Below the pieces are notes generated by a model, which ran no database searches, was not told where the DNA came from, and saw nothing but the letters and a program-made list of their open reading frames with translations. A program made the translations under genes and the position numbers. From Candidatus Bathyarchaeota archaeon (GTDB lineage: Archaea; Thermoproteota; Bathyarchaeia; TCS64), in the NCBI GenBank assembly GCA_026014875.1, contig JAOZHO010000037.1:295819-359818 (forward strand): a stretch of 64,000 nucleotides of DNA, read 5' to 3'. Every line of letters starts with the position of its first letter. Position 1 is the stretch's first letter. This document shows positions 26,344 through 33,099 of this stretch, in pieces.

Positions 26344-27135
26344 GTGAAGGAGTTCACGAAGATCGCCGTCGACTACGACGAGGGCAGGAGGGGCGAGGAC
26401 GTCGGGTTCTGGGCCGGGGAGGCCGAGAGGTTCGGGGGCCTCGGGTGCGGCAGCCGGGTTCTGGACCTGGGCTGCGGGACGGGGCTCTACACCGTGGGCA
26501 TCGCCGTGAGGACCTCCGCCTCGATGTGCGGCCTCGACCCCGCCGTGGGGATGCTGGCCCAGGCCCGGTTAAAGTCCTCCGGGGTCCACTGGTTCAACGC
26601 CGTGGGTGAGAATCTGCCCCTGCGGCCCGGGGTCTTCGACTGCGTCTTCTCCTCCCAGGTCTGGCATCACATCGCGGACAAGCAGGGGACCGCCCGCGAG
26701 TGCGGCAGGGTGCTCAAGGGCGGAGGGGTCGTCATCATCAGGACTATCTCCCACGAGCAGCTAAGGGAGAAGGTGGTCTTCACCTACTTCCCGGAGATCC
26801 TCAAGAACCAGCTCAAGGTCTACCCGTCCCACGAGGATTTCGCCCGTTTCTTCGGGAACGCGGGATTCTCATCCACAGACCACCACGCCTACGGGCTGGA
26901 GAGGCATCAGGCCCCCTCGGAGTTCATCGAGGTGGCCCAGAAGAAGCTCTGGTCCATGTTCAGGCCGATATCCCAGGAAGGGCTCGAGCGTGGGGTCGAG
27001 AAGCTGAGGCGGTTCGAGAGAGAGAACCCCGGGGAAATGATCAGGAACGACGAGACCATCACTCTCGTCGTCGCGAAGATGGCTCCGGGGAAAAGGCTAT
27101 TTGAGTTTCTTCCCCGAAATCTTCAAGCTCTCTAG
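26344..27135 (+). CDS. Class I SAM-dependent methyltransferase
   Basis: A UbiE/Coq5-like methyltransferase of about 263 residues. SAM motif I is VLDLGCGTGLYT, followed by CGLDPAVGMLAQA (motif II) and GVFDCVFSSQVWHHI (motif IV region). The substrate is unknown. GTG 26344 begins at KEFTKIAVDYDEG, the usual start of the fold; the frame open to 26308 would include a palindrome. The last 39 bases overlap the end of the convergent Lrp-like gene, so the C-terminus RLFEFLPRNLQAL is coded within the other gene. Confidence 0.85.
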   Translation: MKEFTKIAVDYDEGRRGEDVGFWAGEAERFGGLGCGSRVLDLGCGTGLYTVGIAVRTSASMCGLDPAVGMLAQARLKSSGVHWFNAVGENLPLRPGVFDCVFSSQVWHHIADKQGTARECGRVLKGGGVVIIRTISHEQLREKVVFTYFPEILKNQLKVYPSHEDFARFFGNAGFSSTDHHAYGLERHQAPSEFIEVAQKKLWSMFRPISQEGLERGVEKLRRFERENPGEMIRNDETITLVVAKMAPGKRLFEFLPRNLQAL

Positions 27136-27555
27136 AACCACGTGGCTCTCGGCTTTTTCGACGCCTGGGACCTTGGATATCTCTTGGAGAATGTCCATGG
27201 CCTCCTGGCGGTCATCGCACATCGTGAGGACGAGGAGTTCGCAGTCCCCTGAGACCCTCATCACGACGTGGGCCTCGTCTATCTCTGCGACATCCCTTCC
27301 TATCTGGGAGACGTCGGCTCCCGGCCCCGCCGAGATCCTGATGCAGAGGGGGTATAGATCCAGCACCTCTGGATCGGTGATGACCGTGTAGCCCCGTATC
27401 ACGTTCAGCTCTTCGAGGCGACGGATCCTACCCGAGATGTTGGCGTGGCTCACGCCGAGTTGCTTGGCTATCTCCCTGTAGGAGAGCCTCGAGTCATCGG
27501 TTAACAGTGCCAGTATCTTCCGGTCCAGATCGTCGATCTCAGTGTGGATCCCCAT
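27097..27555 (-). CDS. Lrp/AsnC-family transcriptional regulator
   Basis: A 152-residue regulator with an N-terminal helix-turn-helix (DDLDRKILALLTDDSRLSYREIAKQLGVSHANISGRIRRLEE) and a C-terminal RAM ligand-binding domain. It is the last gene of the sulfur-relay operon, 12 bases after the dsrH/tusB-like gene. It could autoregulate the operon through the paired palindromes near 29300; that link is inference. Its 3' end overlaps the convergent methyltransferase gene by 39 bases. Confidence 0.9.
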   Translation of the reverse strand: MGIHTEIDDLDRKILALLTDDSRLSYREIAKQLGVSHANISGRIRRLEELNVIRGYTVITDPEVLDLYPLCIRISAGPGADVSQIGRDVAEIDEAHVVMRVSGDCELLVLTMCDDRQEAMDILQEISKVPGVEKAESHVVLESLKISGKKLK

Positions 27556-27567
27556 TTTCTCCCATTC

Positions 27568-27876
27568 CTACAGATTGATGACTGATGTTTCCTCGGCAAA
27601 AAGGAGATCGACCAATCCGGCATAGTCTACCATCTTGGCTTCTTGGATGATCCGATCTCTTAGACCGCGCCTCTCGGCGTCCTTCTCCAATATGTATACC
27701 TCGACCCCTGATTCGACGCACTCTTGGACAGCATCGGCTTGTTCCCCTTTCTCGGCGGCCAAATAGACGGCGTCGAGCATCAATGCGACGGCCACGTCTC
27801 GGCCCTTCTTTCCGAGGGAGGAGACTATGCCGAGGGGCGTGGGGTCCTTCTTTTTTAGTACGAATAATTTCTTCAT
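27568..27876 (-). CDS. DsrH/TusB-like sulfur-relay protein
   Basis: A 102-residue protein of the DsrE/F/H fold (MKKLFVLKKKDPTPLG..., SGVEVYILEKDAERRGL). Position as third of a DsrE-DsrF-DsrH-like trio and the size make it the DsrH/TusB member. The conserved cysteine of bacterial TusB/DsrH is not obvious; C53 is a possible substitute. The trio would form a heteromeric complex passing persulfide sulfur. It is separated from its neighbours by 10 and 12 bases. Confidence 0.7.
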   Translation of the reverse strand: MKKLFVLKKKDPTPLGIVSSLGKKGRDVAVALMLDAVYLAAEKGEQADAVQECVESGVEVYILEKDAERRGLRDRIIQEAKMVDYAGLVDLLFAEETSVINL

Positions 27877-27886
27877 CTGTCAAACC

Positions 27887-28225
27887 TCAGAAGACCAGGG
27901 ATGCCTCCGCTTCCAGGATCAGTTCCTCTACCTTCTCTCCGCTGGCAGGGGTGATCCCTTCCAGAATGTCTTCGGCTCTGAGCCCTCTGGCCCTGAGAGA
28001 TTCCTCGTCCACGTAGGCTTGGACCTCCAAGTCCGGCAGATCCTCCAGGAATTTACCGGTGAGCCCGAGGTCTGCTCCTTTGAGAAGGGAGTATGCCCCG
28101 TCTCCCATCCAGAGGATGGAGACCTCGTGATCCCAGAGGCCGACTGCGACTCTCATGGCCTCGTAGGAGTTGAGGGTGGTGTAGGGGGCAGACTTTATGA
28201 TTACGAGCATGTTCTTCTCGGCCAT
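27887..28225 (-). CDS. DsrF/TusC-like sulfur-relay protein
   Basis: A 112-residue DsrE-fold protein starting NMLVIIKSAPYTTLNSYEAMRVAVGLWDHEVSILWMGDGAY, which matches the DsrF/TusC branch. No cysteine is present, as in many DsrF proteins where sulfur is carried by the DsrE partner. It starts one base after the stop of the DsrE/TusD-like gene, so translation is probably coupled. Confidence 0.75.
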   Translation of the reverse strand: MAEKNMLVIIKSAPYTTLNSYEAMRVAVGLWDHEVSILWMGDGAYSLLKGADLGLTGKFLEDLPDLEVQAYVDEESLRARGLRAEDILEGITPASGEKVEELILEAEASLVF

Positions 28226-28226
28226 A

Positions 28227-28589
28227 TCAGCTCACCAGGCTCAGTATCACGTCGGACTCTTCCACCATCTCGGAGAGGTCGAAAATCCCCCCCATGTCGG
28301 CTCCCTCGGCGAGGTCCTCCAGGGCGACGCCTCGTAGCTCCATGCACACCCTGCAGCAGGAGACCCGGACGCCCCGTTTCATCAGGCTCTCGAGCCTCTC
28401 GGAGACGGGGGTCATCTGGAAGGGCTCCCCGTTCTGGGAGTTGACCGGGTTGTAGACTCCGTCCATCATCAGGAAAATGTTGACCTCGTGGCCCTTCTCC
28501 AGGGCCGCCTCGGATATCTCGATGGCGTTGTCGACGCTCTCGTGTTGGAAGGGGGAGTCGCTCAGGAACAGGAGGAGCTTTCCGCTCAT
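28227..28589 (-). CDS. DsrE/TusD-like sulfurtransferase subunit
   Basis: A 120-residue DsrE-family protein (KLLLFLSDSPFQHESVDNAIEISEAALEKGHEVNIFLMMDGVY). The segment VSCCRVCMELRGV holds the cysteine expected to carry persulfide in DsrE/TusD. ATG 28589 is chosen by comparison with the family; the longer open frame lies in the shadow of the upstream gene. It is 11 bases after the DsrE2-like gene. Confidence 0.8.
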   Translation of the reverse strand: MSGKLLLFLSDSPFQHESVDNAIEISEAALEKGHEVNIFLMMDGVYNPVNSQNGEPFQMTPVSERLESLMKRGVRVSCCRVCMELRGVALEDLAEGADMGGIFDLSEMVEESDVILSLVS

Positions 28590-28600
28590 CGATGTTTCCC

Positions 28601-29020
28601 CTAGATGAAGAGCTGGACGTCGGCGTCCATCGCGATCTCGAGGAAGGCCGCGGCTCCCACGATCTCGTCGACCTCGGGTATCAGTTCCTCTTCCTTGACT
28701 TTCATGAGCTCCATGGTGGTGCTGCAGGCGTATATCTTGATGGTGCCCATCTCCTTGCACAGGTCTAGGAGGGCCGGGAGGGTGGGGACGTTCGCGTCTT
28801 TGATCCTGCCCTTCATCATCCCGGTGCCTACCCTCATGACGCCGGGGAGCTTGGCATTCTCCAGGCCCCCCTTCTTGAGGGCGTCGAGGCCCCAGAATGT
28901 GAAGAACAGGTGGGCGTCCACGTCCATGGCTCCGCCGGCGCTGGCGAGCATGAAGACGGGGTAGAGCTTGTCCAGGGTGCCGGAGTGCACGATTATGGCC
29001 ATCTTCTTGTTCTCGGTCAT
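28601..29020 (-). CDS. DsrE2-like (DsrE/DsrF/DrsH-like) protein
   Basis: A 139-residue member of the DsrE2 family: MAIIVHSGTLDKLYPVFMLASAGGAMD, AHLFFTFWGLDALKKG, and IKIYACSTTMELMKV with a conserved cysteine. DsrE2 proteins often sit beside tusA and are thought to take sulfur from TusA or pass it at the membrane. Here the gene starts one base after the tusA stop. Confidence 0.85.
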   Translation of the reverse strand: MTENKKMAIIVHSGTLDKLYPVFMLASAGGAMDVDAHLFFTFWGLDALKKGGLENAKLPGVMRVGTGMMKGRIKDANVPTLPALLDLCKEMGTIKIYACSTTMELMKVKEEELIPEVDEIVGAAAFLEIAMDADVQLFI

Positions 29021-29021
29021 C

Positions 29022-29282
29022 TCAGGGGCCCACCTTCTCCACGATGTAAGTGAAAACTCCGTCTTCCTGGGAGGACTCTAGGAGCTTGTTCCCCGTCTTC
29101 CTGCAGAAGGCTTCGAAGTCCCTCTTGCTTCCGGGGTCGGTCGCGAGGATCTTGACGATCTCTCCTTCGGCCATCCCTTTCAGAGCCTTCTTCATCTTGA
29201 CGATGGGCATGGGGCAGTAGAGGCCCTTGCAGTCCAGGGTTTCTTTGACTTTGTATCTCTCAGACACGTTAAATCCATCCAT
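29022..29282 (-). CDS. tusA: TusA/SirA-type sulfur carrier protein
   Basis: An 86-residue sulfur carrier with the family motif CKGLYCPMPIVKMKKAL; the CPMP cysteine carries the persulfide. It would deliver sulfur to the DsrE/F/H-like complex coded after it for tRNA thiolation, cofactor synthesis or sulfur oxidation. ATG 29282 lies about 20-25 bases after a TATATCAT box, and is the first gene of a six-gene operon with 1-12 base gaps. The N-terminus (MDGFNVSERYKVKE) overlaps one of two palindromic sites. Confidence 0.92.
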   Translation of the reverse strand: MDGFNVSERYKVKETLDCKGLYCPMPIVKMKKALKGMAEGEIVKILATDPGSKRDFEAFCRKTGNKLLESSQEDGVFTYIVEKVGP

Positions 29283-29320
29283 TCGGATACGAATATAATG
29301 ATATAGTATCCACTTGGATA
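29277..29320 (-). promoter_or_regulatory. tusA operon promoter with two matching palindromes
   Basis: Two sites of the form ATCC-N4-GGAT lie at 29277-29288 (ATCCATTCGGAT) and 29308-29319 (ATCCACTTGGAT, extended to TATCC...GGATA). Their centres are 31 bp apart, three helical turns. The TATA-like element (about 29297-29304) lies between them and the first site overlaps the tusA start codon. This is the layout of an operator pair for a dimeric repressor, possibly the Lrp-like protein of the operon. Confidence 0.55.
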
Positions 29321-29371
29321 TAAACATTGACGGTGGAGATAAGAAGAGGGAGAAACGAGCCCTGCTGTCCC

Positions 29372-31636
29372 TCACAGGCCGTGGTTGGTTCTGGCTATAA
29401 TATGATCCTGGAACTCCTTCGGCAGCCTAACGAAGTAGGCGGGGAATCCCCAGAGCCTCACGGTGAGGTTCCTGTGCTTCTCGGGCTCCGCCTGGGCCTC
29501 CCTGAGGACAGCGGCATCAGCGATGTTGAACTGGACCTGCATCCCCCCGAGTTCCATGAAGGACCTGAGGAACGCCATGAGCTTCTCCACCCCCTGGGGG
29601 CCCCTCACCGCCGAAGGGTGCAGCGTGAGGTCGAGGGAGGTGCCGTTAGGGGTGAGCATCTGGTCGACCCGTGTCGTGGACTTGAGGGCTGCGAAGGGCC
29701 CCTTCCGATCCCTGCCGGGGGCGGGGGAGAAGTTGGGGGAGATGAACGCCCCGGCTTTCCTGCCGTCGGGGGTCGCCCCGGTGACGATTCCGTGGCCGAT
29801 GTACATGCCGTAGGAGAACAGCCCGAGGATGTATCTGCCTCCCCGGGGGTTCCCGTGCTTGGAGACCTCGGCGGCGAGGTGCTCCACGAGCTCGGCTGCA
29901 ATGGAGTCGACGTACTCGTCGTCGTTCCCGAACTTGGGGGCCCTGTTGAGGAGCATCTGCCTGAGCCTCTCCCGCCCCTCGAAGTCGTTCCGCAGGGCCT
30001 CCGCGAGTTCCTCCCTGCCCACGGCGCCTTCCTCGTAGACGAGCTTCTTCAGGGCGGCGAGGCCGTCGGCTGTGTCGGCGACCCCCGTGGCGCAGACCGC
30101 AGAGCTGTTGTAGACCGCCCCTCCCTCGGTTAGGTCCAGGGCCTTCTCGATGCAGTCCCCCACCGTCGCCGAGAGGAGGGGATTCGGGGAAATGAGGGGC
30201 GTGGCTGCCTGGATTAGGTTCGTCGTGGATGTCGCCATGGTCACTGCGAGGGATACCTCCTCCTTGAGGGCGGCCATAACCTCCTCGAAGGCCTCATACT
30301 CCTCGAGGCGCTCCATCACCCTCTCGAGGCATGTGAGGAGCTTGACCCGGGCCTCGTAGGCCCAGGGATTCGTCTTCCCCTGCACCAGTATCTCCGAGCA
30401 GCCGTCGTTGGTGTAGTCCCGGGCGTCCTCGAGGGGGATCCCCGACTCCACGAGGGCAGGGACGATGGCCTCGTCGTTGTAGACCCCAGGGTGGCACACC
30501 CCCTTGGCGATGATCTCGCAGGTCTTCCTGAGGAACCCCTCGGGGGTGCCCCTGTGGATCCGCACCGAGACCTTGGGGTCGATGAGCCCGAGGCGGTCAG
30601 TGGAGTCGAGGCACATGTGGCTGAGGGGGTTGGTGGCGTCCCTCCCGTCGGGGGTCTGCCCCCCGAGGATGAGGTTCTGGAGGTTGTCGGCGTCGACGTC
30701 GGTGAAGGAGGCGTACTTGAACCAGAGGCAGTCCAGGAGCTCCCGGGCCTCCTCCTCCGTGAGCCGGCCCGCCTCGAGGTCCCCCTCCAGGAAGGTCCAG
30801 ATGTACTGGTCGAAGCGGCCCATCTGGTGGGCCCCCTGGGTGTGGTTCGCGAGGTGGGTGAGCCAGTGGATCTGGAGGGCCTCGTGGAAGGTCTCGGGGG
30901 GCCTCTCCGCGATGTTCCGGCAGACCTCGGATATCTTCAGTAGCTCTGCTTTTCGCCCGGGATCGGTCTCTCCTTCAGCCTCCCGGGTGGCGAGATTTGA
31001 GTACCTGAGGGCGAAGTCCCGGAGCGCATCCAGGACGATTATGACGGAGCGGAGGAAGGTGGCCTGCTTCGTTCCCCTGGGGGTCGAGGGGTCGATCCCC
31101 TTCATCCGGGTCTCGGCCTTATCCCTGAGGCCCGTCCAGCCGTGCTCCACGAGGCGGGGGTTCCCCCCCTGGAGGTGGCCGGGGTTGGAGTTTTCTGAGA
31201 GGCTGATCCTCCGTGCCTCCTCGACCTCCTCGGGGGTGGCGTAGTGGGGGAAGACGCTCCACCTGTTGTTCGCCATGTACGCCGTTTGGCCCCTGATGAC
31301 GGGGTCGTAGGGCTCCTTGGCCAGCCCCGTGGCGACCCTCTTGTGGGCCCCGGTGATGTAGTCCTCCCCGGATATGTCCTCGGCGAGGATGCTCCTGGGC
31401 TTGTCGCCCTCCGGGGGGCGCTCCATGAAGCCTATCCCGACGATGAGTTCCCCGGGGTAGATGTGGACGGGGACGTTCTCCAGCATCAGCCTGACGGCCA
31501 TGGCCTTCCGGATGGGGAGGGGGAGGTCCTCGACTCCCGGCTCGGTGAATATGGTGGGCCTCTCCCCCCGGGGGGGCTCGTGGACCTCGTGGTCCATGTT
31601 TCTCCTCAGCTGTTCGTTCCTGCTCCGCACGACCAT
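29372..31636 (-). CDS. Glycyl-radical enzyme, eliminase type, substrate unknown
   Basis: A 754-residue glycyl-radical enzyme of the pyruvate-formate-lyase superfamily. The radical site is VRLWGFPAYF with G730, and the catalytic cysteine and general base are C413 and E415 in DGCSEI. A Cys-x-Glu site is shared by dehydratases, C-N and C-S lyases and decarboxylases, while pyruvate formate-lyase has Cys-Cys, so it is not a formate-producing enzyme. The substrate (diol, choline-like, sulfonate, hydroxyproline or other) is not readable. Its activase is directly upstream (one-base gap). These enzymes are killed by oxygen, so the host is anaerobic. A tusA sulfur-relay operon follows about 90 bases downstream. 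Confidence 0.9.
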   Translation of the reverse strand: MVVRSRNEQLRRNMDHEVHEPPRGERPTIFTEPGVEDLPLPIRKAMAVRLMLENVPVHIYPGELIVGIGFMERPPEGDKPRSILAEDISGEDYITGAHKRVATGLAKEPYDPVIRGQTAYMANNRWSVFPHYATPEEVEEARRISLSENSNPGHLQGGNPRLVEHGWTGLRDKAETRMKGIDPSTPRGTKQATFLRSVIIVLDALRDFALRYSNLATREAEGETDPGRKAELLKISEVCRNIAERPPETFHEALQIHWLTHLANHTQGAHQMGRFDQYIWTFLEGDLEAGRLTEEEARELLDCLWFKYASFTDVDADNLQNLILGGQTPDGRDATNPLSHMCLDSTDRLGLIDPKVSVRIHRGTPEGFLRKTCEIIAKGVCHPGVYNDEAIVPALVESGIPLEDARDYTNDGCSEILVQGKTNPWAYEARVKLLTCLERVMERLEEYEAFEEVMAALKEEVSLAVTMATSTTNLIQAATPLISPNPLLSATVGDCIEKALDLTEGGAVYNSSAVCATGVADTADGLAALKKLVYEEGAVGREELAEALRNDFEGRERLRQMLLNRAPKFGNDDEYVDSIAAELVEHLAAEVSKHGNPRGGRYILGLFSYGMYIGHGIVTGATPDGRKAGAFISPNFSPAPGRDRKGPFAALKSTTRVDQMLTPNGTSLDLTLHPSAVRGPQGVEKLMAFLRSFMELGGMQVQFNIADAAVLREAQAEPEKHRNLTVRLWGFPAYFVRLPKEFQDHIIARTNHGL

Positions 31637-31637
31637 C

Positions 31638-32549
31638 CTATTCCAATCCCTCGACGACCACCCTTAGGCCTTCCGCCTCCAGGAGACCCGCCAGCTCACT
31701 GAGCTCCCCGGGTTCGGGGCTCCGGAGGCCTTCCAAGGGATACTCTCTCCCGAGGGCCGTGTACTTGGGGGACCCCAGGTCGTGGTAGGGGAGGAGCTCC
31801 ACCGCCTCGACGCCCTTGAGGCCTCCGAGGAAACCGGCCATGGCGGCGAAGTTCTCGTGTGAGTCGTTGTGCCCGGGTACGACGGGGACCCTCACGACTA
31901 GAGACTTCCCAGACTCGGCCACCCTCCTCAGGTTCGATTGGATGAGCTCCGCGGTGACCCCGGTTAGCTCCCTGTGGGTGGACGAGTCCATGTGCTTCAG
32001 GTCGTAGAGCACCAGGTCGGCGTCCGCGATGACCCGCTCCAGGACCCTCCACTCGGCGTGGCCGCAGGTGTCCAGGGCTGTGTGGTAGCCCCGCTCCTTC
32101 AGGGCCCCCAGGAGCGTGGCGGCGAATCCGGGCTGCATCGTGGGCTCCCCGCCGGAGAGGGTGACGCCTCCCCCGGAGGTCTCGTAGAGGAGCCTGTCCT
32201 TGTCGGCCTCCTCGAGTATGTCTCCCACGGATGCCTCTCTGCCGTACATGATGGTGGCCTCGGCGTAGCACTCCTCCGCGCATCTGCCGACTCCCGTGCA
32301 CAGCTCCCGGAGAATCTTGGGGGTGCCCAGGGTCTGGGCGCCGTTGGGGCAGGCCTCGACGCAGGCCCCGCAGCCGATGCAGAGGTTGGGGTAGTAGGCG
32401 ACCTCGGGGAGGGGGCTCTGGGACTCGGGGCTGTGGCACCACAGGCACCCGAGGGGGCAGCCCTTGAGGAATATGGTGGTCCTTATGCCTGGCCCGTCGT
32501 GGACCGCAAAGTGCTTGACGTCGAAGATGGTCCCCTTCTCGGCCTCCAT
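31638..32549 (-). CDS. Glycyl-radical enzyme activating protein
   Basis: Radical-SAM activase of 303 residues that installs the glycyl radical on the adjacent enzyme. It has the cluster motif CPLGCLWCHSPES (CxxxCxxC) and an inserted ferredoxin-like domain with CIGCGACVEAC and a CTGVGRCAEEC cluster, the two-extra-cluster form found with non-PFL glycyl-radical enzymes. The GGVTLSGGEP loop binds SAM. The start ATG is followed by the usual GTIFDVKHFAVHDGPGIRTT. It is upstream of and coupled to the enzyme gene. Confidence 0.93.
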   Translation of the reverse strand: MEAEKGTIFDVKHFAVHDGPGIRTTIFLKGCPLGCLWCHSPESQSPLPEVAYYPNLCIGCGACVEACPNGAQTLGTPKILRELCTGVGRCAEECYAEATIMYGREASVGDILEEADKDRLLYETSGGGVTLSGGEPTMQPGFAATLLGALKERGYHTALDTCGHAEWRVLERVIADADLVLYDLKHMDSSTHRELTGVTAELIQSNLRRVAESGKSLVVRVPVVPGHNDSHENFAAMAGFLGGLKGVEAVELLPYHDLGSPKYTALGREYPLEGLRSPEPGELSELAGLLEAEGLRVVVEGLE

Positions 32550-33099
32550 GGATGAGCCTCTCGTGGCGTGTATTAGAATGGGGAGGGGTGATGGTTATTT
32601 TATCTTATGGAATGGGGTGGACGTGTTTTGCGACATCGGGAATATTCCCTGTGGCGTTCAATTGCGTATTCCGATGGTCCCCCCGGTCTTCACCCTACAG
32701 GCATTCATCATCGGCCTCGATCTGGTCATGAGGAAACAGCGGCTGACGCCTCAGAACTTATCATGAGAGTCAATAATTCAGCTAATTTTTTCTAGTTATC
32801 CGATAAGTTCAGTCAAATACAACTTTAGAGCAGGAAATTGGATCCGCTCCCAAAAATCACGCGGTCAATATTACCACATACATTCATATCATCCAAATTC
32901 AGGCATCCCGTTTTTATATGGAAAATGCTCCGGCATTATCTTTACCTTCAAATATAACCCCTAAACGAGTCAAGTATATCAAATATAACAGACATTATCC
33001 TTAAAACCCTAATTTAATAACATAATTAACAAATCATGTAAATCGTCGATAGATTAGAATCTGCAAGTTATTTATCCATCTTTAGAGTCCGAGTATTTA
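32550..33099. other. AT-rich intergenic region
   Basis: Divergent promoter region between the activase and the GH99-like gene, markedly AT-rich from about 32780 on. A TATA-like TTATTTAT at 33068-33075 is 25-32 bases from the 33100 start codon. No supported ORF, RNA or repeat. Confidence 0.45.
33068..33075 (+). promoter_or_regulatory. TATA box of the GH99-like gene
   Basis: TTATTTAT centred about 28 bases before the ATG at 33100, leaderless spacing. Confidence 0.5.

Noticed and set aside
32464..32795. Two + strand ORFs before the GH99-like gene
   Set aside because: They begin inside the activase gene or lack any coding character.
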